A stretch of DNA of 10,762 nt, from contig CANHHI010000046.1 in NCBI GenBank assembly GCA_947460225.1, positions 1 through 10,762 on the forward strand. The letters are read 5' to 3'. Shown here piece after piece: positions 1 through 6,130 of the stretch. Under the pieces are notes generated by a model. It saw only the letters and a list, made by a program, of their open reading frames with translations, did not search any database and was not told the origin of the DNA. The translations under genes and the position numbers were made by a program. Source of the DNA: Flavobacteriales bacterium (GTDB lineage Bacteria > Bacteroidota > Bacteroidia > Flavobacteriales_D > CANHHI01). The number at the start of each line of letters is the position of its first letter. Position 1 is the stretch's first letter.

Positions 1-1008
1 AATTTCCCTTTTTGCACCATAGAGCCCAATGTGGGCATGATTAGCGTGCCAGACCCTCGTTTGGAAATTTTGGAAAAATTGGTTAAACCCGAGCAAGTGG
101 TACCAACCACAGTGGAAATTGTTGATATTGCAGGCTTGGTAAAAGGCGCATCAAAAGGAGAGGGTTTGGGCAATAAATTTTTAGCCAATATCCGAGAAAC
201 AGATGCGATTTTGCATGTATTGCGCTGTTTTGATGATGACAACATTATCCACGTGGACGGCAGTGTAAACCCTGTGAGAGACAAGGAAATTATAGATGTA
301 GAATTGCAACTCAAAGATTTAGAAACGGTTGATAAAAATTTACAAAAAATAGAACGTGCCGCCAAGGCAGGGGATAAAGACGCAAAAAAACAAGCGGAAT
401 GGCTTTTAAACTGCAAAACGGTTTTGGAATCTGGTCGTTCTGCACGTGTTTTATCTGTGGAAGAAGATTTGCAAGAATTTGTGCAAACCTTGCAATTGCT
501 TACGCAAAAACCTGTTTTGTATATTTGCAATGTAGATGAAGCTTCTGTCATCAAAGGCAATGATTATGTGGAAAAAGTAAGGAAAATTGCCCAAGAAGAA
601 CAAGCCGATATTTTTATTATTTGCGCACAAATTGAATCTGAAATTGCGTCTTTGGATACTTTTGAGGAGCGCAAAGAATTTTTAGACGCAGTAGGTTTGG
701 ACGAGGCTGGTGCAGCACGTTTGATTCGCAAGGCTTATGAATTATTGAAATTGCAAACTTATTTTACAGCAGGGGTAAAAGAAGTGCGTGCTTGGACGAT
801 ACACAAAGGTGATACTGCGCCAAAAGCAGCGGGGGTAATCCACTCAGACTTTGAAAAAGGCTTTATTCGTGCCGAGGTGATGAGTTATGCAGATTTCACT
901 AAATACGGCTCAGAAGCAGCGGTAAAAGAAGTAGGGAAGTTGCGCATTGAAGGCAAAGAATACATTGTGCAAGATGCGGACATTATGCATTTTAGATTTA
1001 ACGTTTAA
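1..1008 (+). CDS. ychF: YchF/OLA1-type P-loop ATPase, 5' end cut by the window
   Basis: Ribosome-associated TRAFAC-class NTPase (Obg relative) that in this family prefers ATP to GTP; acts in the cytosol. The reading frame is open from the first base: the opening residues NFPFCTIEPNVG are the switch I region of YchF, so roughly the first 25-30 residues, including the Walker A loop, lie upstream of the window. The first in-window start-like codon (GTG at 31) falls inside this conserved segment and is not the true start. Visible motifs: DIAGLVKGAS (G3, codons starting at 124); NVDE at 529-540, the NxxE form of G4 that explains ATP preference; a coiled-coil-like stretch between them; and a C-terminal TGS domain ending ADIMHFRFNV, the usual YchF terminus. 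About 335 residues are visible, against about 363 for the whole E. coli protein. It stops 7 nt before gpsA and probably heads or continues the same operon. No defects seen. Confidence 0.96.
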   Translation, partial: NFPFCTIEPNVGMISVPDPRLEILEKLVKPEQVVPTTVEIVDIAGLVKGASKGEGLGNKFLANIRETDAILHVLRCFDDDNIIHVDGSVNPVRDKEIIDVELQLKDLETVDKNLQKIERAAKAGDKDAKKQAEWLLNCKTVLESGRSARVLSVEEDLQEFVQTLQLLTQKPVLYICNVDEASVIKGNDYVEKVRKIAQEEQADIFIICAQIESEIASLDTFEERKEFLDAVGLDEAGAARLIRKAYELLKLQTYFTAGVKEVRAWTIHKGDTAPKAAGVIHSDFEKGFIRAEVMSYADFTKYGSEAAVKEVGKLRIEGKEYIVQDADIMHFRFNV

Positions 1009-1015
1009 AATTTTT

Positions 1016-2014
1016 ATGGAAGAACCTAAAAAAGTAGCCGTAATTGGTGGCGGTAGTTTTGCCACTGCGCTGGTTAAAATTTTGTGCAACACCCAAGACA
1101 AGGTATATTGGTGGATGCGCAACGCAGAAGCCTTAGAGCACATACAGATGTATGGGCATAATCCAAATTATCTGAGTTCTGCGGACTTGGACGTAAAAAA
1201 ACTTTATTTGTCCAATGATTTAGAACACGTCATAGATTTGGCAGATTTTATTGTACTGGCAACGCCTTCGGCGTTTTTAACTTCGCTTTTTGAAGGGAAA
1301 GACATCAAAAATTTGGATAAAAAAATATTTGTATCCACCATCAAAGGTATAATCCCAGAAACGCAGGAAATTCCAGCAGATTTCATCAAACGGGTGTTTG
1401 GCGTGCCTTATGAAAGAATAGCCATGATTTGCGGACCCTGCCATGCAGAGGAAGTTGCCATGGAAAAACTCTCTTATTTGACTATCGCTTGCCCGAACGA
1501 AGAAATCGCAAAAACATTCGCTGCCATGATGAGTTGTAGGTATGTAAACACCTCCACATCTGATGACCTTTTTGGCACGGAAATTTCAGCGATTTTGAAA
1601 AATATTTATGCCTTAGCGGCAGGCATTTGCCATGGTTTAGGCTATGGCGATAATTTTCAATCGGTCTTGATTTCTAATGCAGTACAAGAAACCAAAAGAT
1701 TTATAGATGCAGTACACCCAATCAATAGAGATGTTTCTTCTTCGGCGTATCTCGGGGATTTACTCGTTACTGCGTATTCGCAATTTTCCAGAAACCGTGT
1801 GTTTGGCAATATGATTGGCAAGGGCTACTCGGTGCGCTCGGCACAATTGGAAATGAATATGATTGCAGAAGGGTATTACGCTGTAAAATCCGTGCATGAA
1901 ATCAACAAAAAACACCAAGCTGAAATCCCCATTGTAGATGCGGTGTACAGAATTTTATACGAAAAAGTACCTCCTTCCTTAGAAATGAAATTACTCACCA
2001 AAAAATTAAACTAA
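1016..2014 (+). CDS. gpsA: NAD(P)-dependent glycerol-3-phosphate dehydrogenase
   Basis: Interconverts dihydroxyacetone phosphate and sn-glycerol 3-phosphate in the cytosol, supplying the phospholipid backbone. I choose the ATG at 1016 (332 aa): the frame is open upstream to 947, but that extension lies in the ychF coding end and is not family-like, while MEEPKKVAVIGGGSFATAL begins exactly at the Rossmann fold. Visible: glycine-rich loop GGGSFATAL (residues 11-19); STIKGI with K110; GPCHAEEVA (140-148), the family's GPSxAEEVA; LKNIYALAAGI with catalytic K195; LGYGDN (208-213); D248 and T252; and SRNR (258-261), which holds the phosphate-binding arginine. The residue after GDN that is usually Arg in other phyla is Asn here (SNAVQE), which I believe is common in Bacteroidota members. 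It starts 7 nt after ychF and ends 1 nt before the first transporter, so it is very likely co-transcribed and translationally coupled. Confidence 0.96.
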   Translation: MEEPKKVAVIGGGSFATALVKILCNTQDKVYWWMRNAEALEHIQMYGHNPNYLSSADLDVKKLYLSNDLEHVIDLADFIVLATPSAFLTSLFEGKDIKNLDKKIFVSTIKGIIPETQEIPADFIKRVFGVPYERIAMICGPCHAEEVAMEKLSYLTIACPNEEIAKTFAAMMSCRYVNTSTSDDLFGTEISAILKNIYALAAGICHGLGYGDNFQSVLISNAVQETKRFIDAVHPINRDVSSSAYLGDLLVTAYSQFSRNRVFGNMIGKGYSVRSAQLEMNMIAEGYYAVKSVHEINKKHQAEIPIVDAVYRILYEKVPPSLEMKLLTKKLN

Positions 2015-2015
2015 A

Positions 2016-3329
2016 ATGAAACAGAGAGAAGGTTTTGCCTCAAATTTTGGATTTATCATGGCAGCTGCGGGTTCTGCAGTTGGTTTGGGCAATATTTGGC
2101 GTTTTCCCTACTTGGTGGGCGAAAATGGGGGCGGAGCATTTGTTTTTATTTACCTCGCTTGCGTGGTTTTGGTGGGCTTGCCTTTACTGATTTTGGAAGT
2201 GAGTATTGGCAGAAATAGCCAGCAAAGTATTGTTGGGGTGTTTCGCCAAATGAATGCCAAAGGCATTTTTAAATTCAATGGATTTTTCACGGTATTTTTG
2301 TCTTTTGCCATTTTGTCCTACTACGTTGTGGTTGCAGGCTGGTGCTTGGGTTATTTTCTGATGACCTTGGCAAATATGAAAATGGCGTTTCAAGATTTTT
2401 TAGCCAATCCGAAATATGTAATAGCCTTGCTTTTGGCGTTTTCACTATTAACTGCATGGATTGTGCAAGCAGGTGTTTCCAAAGGCATAGAAAAAGCCTC
2501 CAAGTTGATGATGCCTTTGCTATTCTTGATTTTACTCATTTTGGCAGGGTATAGTCTATCGCTTTCTGGCGCAAAAGCGGGCATAAGCTATTATTTGACA
2601 CCTGATTTCAGCAAGATAAACACCAAGGTGTTTGTAGAAGCCTTGGGGCAAGCCTTTTTATCGCTTTCCATTGGCATGGGCAGTATGATTACCTATGGCA
2701 GTTATATGCAAAAAAAATCCAGTATTATCAAGTCCTGCGCTTGGATTGCCAGCATGGACACATTTATTGCTTTGCTTGCAGGTTTTGTCATATTTCCAGC
2801 CGTGTTTAGCTTTGGGCAAAACCCACAAGCAGGCACACAGCTTGTTTTTCAAACCTTGCCCTCTATTTTTGCCAACTTGCCTTTTGGTAAATGGCTAGAA
2901 CTTGCTTTTTTCTTGCTTTTAACAGTGGCAGCCTTAACTTCAAGCATATCCTTGTTGGAGGGCGTGGTGGGCAATGTGGTAGAAACCACTCGTTTATCCC
3001 GCAAAAAAGCCACTTGGATTTTGAGTATTTTTGCTATTTTACTCGGCATTCCTTCAGCCTTATCCACAGGTGCGGTTTCTGCATTAACCAATTTCCACGC
3101 TTTTGGGCAGAAAGGTTTTTTAGATGTGATGAATTTTGCCTTTGGCACGGTGGGCATTATCGTGTCTGCCTTATTGACAACAATTTTTGTGGTATGGTTT
3201 AAACCTATTCAAAATATTTTTCAAGAAACGGAAATTGTCCAAAAACATTGGCAAAAAATATTTTTAGTGCTCTGGAAATGGGTGATACCTTGCTGTATTC
3301 TTGTAGTTTTATGGGCACAATTTTTCTAA
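2016..3329 (+). CDS. Sodium-dependent amino-acid transporter, NSS family (first of a tandem pair)
   Basis: Inner-membrane Na+-coupled symporter of the neurotransmitter:sodium symporter (LeuT/MhsT/Tyt1) family, probably importing an amino acid. 437 aa, about 11 hydrophobic spans, matching the shorter bacterial NSS proteins rather than 12-span LeuT. TM1 carries AAAGSAVGLGNIWRFPY (residues 16-32), with the Na1 asparagine N26 and gate arginine R29. TM3 has the substrate-site tyrosine pair (Y102/Y103). TM6 has the unwound segment SLSIGMGSMITYGSY (216-230). TM7 has D248, which matches the acidic Na1 ligand of Cl-independent bacterial members. TM8 has the Na2 pair T308/S309. Against LeuT by eye, F253 becomes Leu and F259 becomes Met (M221). 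Met at that site is also found in MhsT, which takes large hydrophobic and aromatic amino acids; substrate is therefore inference. ATG lies 1 nt after the gpsA stop. Confidence 0.93.
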   Translation: MKQREGFASNFGFIMAAAGSAVGLGNIWRFPYLVGENGGGAFVFIYLACVVLVGLPLLILEVSIGRNSQQSIVGVFRQMNAKGIFKFNGFFTVFLSFAILSYYVVVAGWCLGYFLMTLANMKMAFQDFLANPKYVIALLLAFSLLTAWIVQAGVSKGIEKASKLMMPLLFLILLILAGYSLSLSGAKAGISYYLTPDFSKINTKVFVEALGQAFLSLSIGMGSMITYGSYMQKKSSIIKSCAWIASMDTFIALLAGFVIFPAVFSFGQNPQAGTQLVFQTLPSIFANLPFGKWLELAFFLLLTVAALTSSISLLEGVVGNVVETTRLSRKKATWILSIFAILLGIPSALSTGAVSALTNFHAFGQKGFLDVMNFAFGTVGIIVSALLTTIFVVWFKPIQNIFQETEIVQKHWQKIFLVLWKWVIPCCILVVLWAQFF

Positions 3330-3369
3330 ATCACCAAAAAATAATATATTCGCATACAAACAACATCAA

Positions 3370-4707
3370 ATGAGAGAGAATTTTTCTTCAAAACTAGGTT
3401 TTATTTTAACCGCAGCAGGTTCTGCGGTCGGTTTGGGCAACATCTGCCGTTTCCCTTATGGGGTCAATGAAAATGGCGGAGCAGCTTTTTTGTTGGTGTA
3501 TCTATTTTGCGTGATAATCATCGGCTTTCCCTTTATGTGGCTAGAAATTGGCTTGGGGCGCATGACGGGCAAGGGCATGTCTGCCGCATTTGAAAAAACG
3601 GGCGCAAATTGGTTTTTTAAATTAAATCCATTGCTGGCTTTAATCATCAGTTTTATTATTCTTTCTTATTATAGCGTTATCGCTGGCTGGTGTTTAGGCT
3701 ATTTGGGCTTGTCTCTTGTTGATAAACACGAGGACTTTGGCAATTTTGTGTCCAATGCCAATTATACTGTGCCGAGTGCTTTGGCATTTATCTTGCTGGT
3801 GGTATGGATTGTGCGCTCTGGCGTTAAAGCAGGCATAGAGCGTGCTTCTAAAATTATGATGCCCCTTTTGTTTGTGATTTTGATAGGCATGGCAATATAC
3901 AGCTTATCTTTGCCCAATGCTTACAAAGGCGTGGAATTTTTATTTCATGTGGATTTTAGTAAAATAACCCCAAATTTACTCGTCTCCGCTTTTGGACAGG
4001 CTTTGTTTTCCCTTTCCTTAGGCATAGGCGGATTGACCATTTACGGCTCCTATTTGAGCAAAAAAGACAATATTGTTTCCATTTCATTTTGGGTGATTTT
4101 AATGGATACGCTGGTGGCTTTGCTCGCTGGTTTGATTATTTTTCCAGCTGTGTTTAGCTTTGGCATTTCGCCCAAATCAGAACTTGCTTTTACCTTTAAC
4201 GTATTGCCTGAAATTTTTTCAAGCATGCCTTATGGCTATGTGTTGAGCGTTTTGTTTTTCCTTTTGCTGGCACTCGCTGCACTCACTTCGGGCATTTCAT
4301 TTTTTGAAATTTTGGTGGGCAACATCACCGACAAAAGCCAAATTAGCCGAAAAAAAGTATCGTATTTGCTGGGTATTTTTGTGGCTTTACTCGCCATTCC
4401 CTCGGCATTATCCACAGGGGCAAACGCTTGGTTTTCTTCGGTGAGCCTATTTGGTAAGTCAGGATTTTTGGATATTTTAGACCATACTTTTGGCACGGTT
4501 TTGTTTATTGTTTCCGCCGCCATGACCAGCATTTATGTGGGTTGGTTTATGCCCACCAAAGAGGTGGCAGAAGAAATCTCAGTGGGGTGTAGCATGTTTG
4601 CAAAACCTTTATTTTTAGGCGTTTCGCTCTACAAAGTATTTATATTTAGTGTGAAATTTATCATTCCCATTTTGATTGCCTTTGTTTTTGCACAAAAGTT
4701 TTTATAA
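3370..4707 (+). CDS. Sodium-dependent amino-acid transporter, NSS family (second of a tandem pair)
   Basis: A diverged paralogue of the upstream transporter, sharing long blocks in TM1, TM3, TM5, TM6-8 and the SALSTGA segment; 445 aa, about 11 spans, inner membrane. Sodium-site residues are kept: N24 and R27 in TM1, S214 and S216 in TM6, D246 in TM7, T306/S307 in TM8. Two pocket-region differences stand out. The almost invariant Trp of GNIWRFPY is Cys (C26), and the residue matching LeuT F259 is Ile (I219), where the neighbour has Met; the LeuT F253 position is Phe (F213), where the neighbour has Leu. This suggests a different substrate from the first copy, by inference. The 40-nt gap upstream is the longest in this gene run. 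Start at ATG 3370 gives the normal short N-terminus before TM1. The crtB-like gene begins 3 nt after the stop. Confidence 0.93.
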   Translation: MRENFSSKLGFILTAAGSAVGLGNICRFPYGVNENGGAAFLLVYLFCVIIIGFPFMWLEIGLGRMTGKGMSAAFEKTGANWFFKLNPLLALIISFIILSYYSVIAGWCLGYLGLSLVDKHEDFGNFVSNANYTVPSALAFILLVVWIVRSGVKAGIERASKIMMPLLFVILIGMAIYSLSLPNAYKGVEFLFHVDFSKITPNLLVSAFGQALFSLSLGIGGLTIYGSYLSKKDNIVSISFWVILMDTLVALLAGLIIFPAVFSFGISPKSELAFTFNVLPEIFSSMPYGYVLSVLFFLLLALAALTSGISFFEILVGNITDKSQISRKKVSYLLGIFVALLAIPSALSTGANAWFSSVSLFGKSGFLDILDHTFGTVLFIVSAAMTSIYVGWFMPTKEVAEEISVGCSMFAKPLFLGVSLYKVFIFSVKFIIPILIAFVFAQKFL

Positions 4708-4710
4708 AAC

Positions 4711-5520
4711 ATGGAAAATCTATACCAAACCCTCGCATATACGTGTAGCAAGCAAGTAACCCAATTGTACAGCACTTCTTTTTATAGTGCGGTGGGCGTT
4801 TTGGATAAATCTTTACAGCCAAGCATACACGCCATTTATGGTTTTGTGCGCTTGGCAGACGAGATTGTGGATAGTTTTCATCAAATAGACAAGCAAAAAC
4901 AATTAGCACGGTTTACTGCAGATACCTACCAAGCCATTGAGGAAAAAATCAGCTTAAATCCTATTTTGCACAGTTTTCAAGAGGTGATGAACCGCTACAA
5001 TATTGATTTGGAGTTGGTGCGTGGCTTTTTCCACAGCATGGCTATGGATTTAGACAAGCAAAACTACGATAGACAAAGCTATGAAACCTACATATACGGC
5101 TCTGCCGAAGTGGTGGGTTTGATGTGTTTGCAGGTATTTTTAAACGGCGACCAAGCGGCATACGAAAGGCTCAAACCTTTTGCCATGGCACTGGGTTCTG
5201 CTTTTCAGAAAGTGAATTTTTTGCGGGATTTGGGCGCAGACCAAGATGTGCTGGGCAGGATTTATTTTCCAGAAATGCCTGCGTCGGGCATTAACGAAGC
5301 CCTCAAAATGCAATACATTGCAGAAATACAAGGCGAATTCAACAAAGCCAAACAAGGCATAGACCAATTGCCTAAAACCTGTCAAAAAGGCGTTTTACTG
5401 GCGTATTATTATTATCTCGCTTTATTGCGCAAAATAGCCAAAACCCCAGCAGAAAAATTAAAAACCCAACGCATCAGCGTACCCAACTGGAAAAAAGCCT
5501 TGTTGTATTTTTGTGTATAG
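4711..5520 (+). CDS. crtB: Phytoene/squalene synthase family protein (probable phytoene synthase)
   Basis: Head-to-head prenyl transferase, probably joining two geranylgeranyl diphosphates to phytoene, the first committed carotenoid step; acts at the membrane face. 269 aa, slightly shorter than typical CrtB (about 280-310). Visible: substrate segment YSTSFY (20-25); first Asp-rich motif ADEIVD with D50 and D54; YGSAEVVG (129-136); and second Asp-rich motif NFLRDLGAD (D173, D177) followed by GRIYFP (182-187). These are the two Mg2+-diphosphate sites of the family. The wording FQKVNFLRDL matches the Bacteroidota CrtB type. Squalene or hydroxysqualene synthase cannot be excluded from sequence alone. 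Unusually, no desaturase (crtI), cyclase or hydroxylase gene lies next to it; it sits 3 nt after an amino-acid transporter gene and appears co-transcribed with it. A hairpin and T-run follow the TAG stop immediately. Confidence 0.85.
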   Translation: MENLYQTLAYTCSKQVTQLYSTSFYSAVGVLDKSLQPSIHAIYGFVRLADEIVDSFHQIDKQKQLARFTADTYQAIEEKISLNPILHSFQEVMNRYNIDLELVRGFFHSMAMDLDKQNYDRQSYETYIYGSAEVVGLMCLQVFLNGDQAAYERLKPFAMALGSAFQKVNFLRDLGADQDVLGRIYFPEMPASGINEALKMQYIAEIQGEFNKAKQGIDQLPKTCQKGVLLAYYYYLALLRKIAKTPAEKLKTQRISVPNWKKALLYFCV

Positions 5521-5521
5521 C

Positions 5522-5542
5522 ACAGGCATTGTCTGTTTTAAT
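5522..5542 (+). terminator. Probable intrinsic terminator of the ychF-to-crtB run
   Basis: Hairpin ACAGGC-ATT-GTCTGT (6 bp, one G-U pair, 3-nt loop, 5522-5536), whose last T runs into TTT and then AATT. It begins two bases after the crtB stop. The same palindrome recurs, inverted, in the tandem repeats at 6015-6031 and 6084-6100, so it is also a member of the local palindrome family. The T-run is short, so strength is uncertain. Confidence 0.5.
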
Positions 5543-5555
5543 TCGCTTTGCAGGC
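5528..5555 (+). repeat. Edge repeat, copy 1 (partner at 6124-6151)
   Basis: 28-nt segment matching 6124-6151 at 23 of 28 positions in the same orientation: ATTGTC, two differing bases, TTTTAAT, then a GC-richer block ending GCAGGC. It overlaps the crtB terminator hairpin. The two copies lie near opposite edges of the 680-nt non-coding stretch. Confidence 0.6.
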
Positions 5556-5602
5556 AAGGTAATTCCCAGTAAAAAAATTATTTAAAAAAAATCTGCACAA
5601 AA

Positions 5603-5635
5603 TTTGGAACTTTAAAGAAAAAGTTTGTACCTTTG
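5603..5635 (+). promoter_or_regulatory. Bacteroidota-type promoter for the structured RNA
   Basis: TTTG at 5603-5606 and TACCTTTG at 5628-5635 match the -33 TTTG and -7 TAnnTTTG elements of the primary sigma factor in Bacteroidota, with 21 nt between them. Transcription would begin around 5638-5643, at the 5' arm of the long helix described for the downstream RNA. It points away from crtB and cannot serve any downstream coding gene, because the next gene (tatC) is on the other strand. Confidence 0.75.
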
Positions 5636-5639
5636 TTGT

Positions 5640-5801
5640 GCGAAATGTTAGACATTCTATATTGGAATGTAATAATTTAAAATGTTTGGGGTGTTTTACT
5701 ACCCCAACCTGACAAACTCCTTTCGAGTTCCATAGCATAATGTAAAATTATGTTGTGTGTCTAATGTTTCGCAACCTTACTACGGTCAGGTTGGGTTTTT
5801 T
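5640..5801 (+). ncRNA. Structured small RNA, candidate 6S RNA (6S-Flavo-like)
   Basis: Seen: a consensus promoter directly upstream, and a closing helix pairing 5639-5654 with 5758-5773 (16 consecutive pairs, two of them G-U wobbles). Inside are local hairpins: ACATTC/GAATGT (5652-5657 with 5665-5670, competing with the end of the closing helix), TTGGGGTG/TACCCCAA (5686-5693 with 5700-5707, 6-nt loop), AACTC/GAGTT (5715-5719 with 5725-5729) and CATAAT/ATTATG (5736-5741 with 5747-5752). A T6 run at 5796-5801 marks a likely 3' end. No credible ORF lies within. A roughly 160-nt independent transcript with a long closing stem around a large, weakly paired centre is the general shape of 6S RNA, which sequesters RNA polymerase; Bacteroidota have a dedicated 6S-Flavo family. 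The family name is inference, as I could not run a covariance search. SRP RNA and tmRNA hallmarks are absent. Confidence 0.6.
5773..5801 (+). terminator. 3' terminator of the structured RNA
   Basis: Local stem AACCT/AGGTT (5773-5777 with 5788-5792), then GGG and six T residues (5796-5801). The local stem is weak. A much stronger alternative is the 11-bp pairing of 5703-5713 with 5785-5795, which ends exactly at the T-run. Confidence 0.5.
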
Positions 5802-5870
5802 ATTTGTTGCCCAGTCTGCCGAAGGCAGATTGAAGCATCTCTGACGCTTGGGGTTTTTATTTGTTGCCCA
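5791..5870 (+). repeat. Direct repeat pair of a G/T-run plus ATTTGTTGCCCA
   Basis: Positions 5791-5813 (TTGGG, six T, ATTTGTTGCCCA) recur at 5849-5870 (TTGGGG, five T, ATTTGTTGCCCA). Between them lie hairpin TCTGCC-GAA-GGCAGA (5815-5829) and a hairpin pairing AAGC 5833-5836 with GCTT 5846-5849. Both copies of the T-run follow a possible stem, so the second looks like a duplicated tail of the structured RNA or a back-up terminator. Confidence 0.6.
5833..5858 (+). terminator. Second terminator-like hairpin and T-run
   Basis: AAGC (5833-5836) pairs with GCTT (5846-5849), with TC/GA inside after one mismatch and a TCT loop. GGGG and five T residues (5854-5858) follow. It may catch read-through from the structured RNA. 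The stem is imperfect and the four G residues before the T-run are not ideal. Confidence 0.35.
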
Positions 5871-5947
5871 ATTTGTCATTGTGAGGTTGATCTTGAAACG
5901 ATGGTTGGAAACTATAGTCTCGTGAACGTGTGTCTAACACAGCACTC

Positions 5948-5981
5948 AGCACCTGCATTTTGTAGGTGCTTGGGTGTTTTT
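5948..5981 (+). terminator. Stable hairpin followed by a T-run; start of the tandem array
   Basis: AGCACCTGCA (5948-5957) pairs with TGTAGGTGCT (5961-5970): 10 bp with one G-U pair and a TTT loop. TGGGTG and TTTTT (5977-5981) follow. The 6-nt spacer before the T-run is longer than in a textbook terminator. The 3' arm is the beginning of each tandem repeat unit, so only the first unit can form this hairpin. Confidence 0.35.
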
Positions 5982-6130
5982 GGACATCGTCTGCCCGTGC
6001 GTAGCACGGATTACAACAGGCAATGCCTGTTGTAGGTGCTTGGGTGTTTAGGACATCGTCCGCCCGTGCGTAGCACGGATTAAAACAGGCAATGCCTGTT
6101 GTAGGTGCTTGGGTGTTTAGGAGATTGTCC
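5961..6130 (+). repeat. Tandem repeat of three triloop palindromes, 2.4 copies
   Basis: Unit 1 is 5961-6030 (70 nt), unit 2 is 6031-6099 (69 nt), and unit 3 is a partial copy, 6100-6130, that diverges after TTTAGGA. Units 1 and 2 differ at only a few positions. Each full unit opens with TGTAGGTGCTTGGGTGTTT and holds three short palindromes with 3-nt loops: GGAC-ATC-GTCC (5982-5992 and 6051-6061; the last pair is G-U in unit 1), CCGTGC-GTA-GCACGG (5995-6009 and 6064-6078) and AACAGGC-AAT-GCCTGTT (6015-6031 and 6084-6100). On the minus strand the last palindrome is followed by TTAATCC or GTAATCC, so it could also help stop tatC transcripts. No transposase or target-site duplication is evident. 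Confidence 0.85.

Noticed and set aside
947..1015. 23-codon upstream extension of gpsA starting inside ychF
   Set aside because: It overlaps the conserved C-terminus of YchF in another frame and adds residues before the Rossmann strand that the family does not have.
2849..3157. Opposite-strand frames of 60-105 codons within the NSS, tatC and kdsD genes
   Set aside because: They are shadows of well-supported genes, with no family-like motifs.
3345..3352. TATATTCG as a -7 promoter box before the second NSS gene
   Set aside because: One mismatch to TAnnTTTG and no TTTG at the right distance upstream; the region is AT-rich, so a chance match is likely. The 40-nt gap still leaves an internal promoter possible.
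5640..5801. Riboswitch or leader for the downstream gene
   Set aside because: The next plus-strand gene is recQ, more than 2 kb away, and the adjacent tatC is on the opposite strand; a stand-alone RNA fits better.
5757..6035. Plus-strand 92-codon frame with two CCPxC segments, resembling a zinc-ribbon protein
   Set aside because: It starts with GTG inside the closing helix of the structured RNA and the two cysteine segments are simply the two copies of the nucleotide direct repeat (5791-5813, 5849-5870) read in frame. It also runs through terminator-like and palindromic sequence.
5961..6130. CRISPR array
   Set aside because: Units are directly adjacent, with no unique spacers of constant length between them, and each contains several palindromes; no cas genes nearby.
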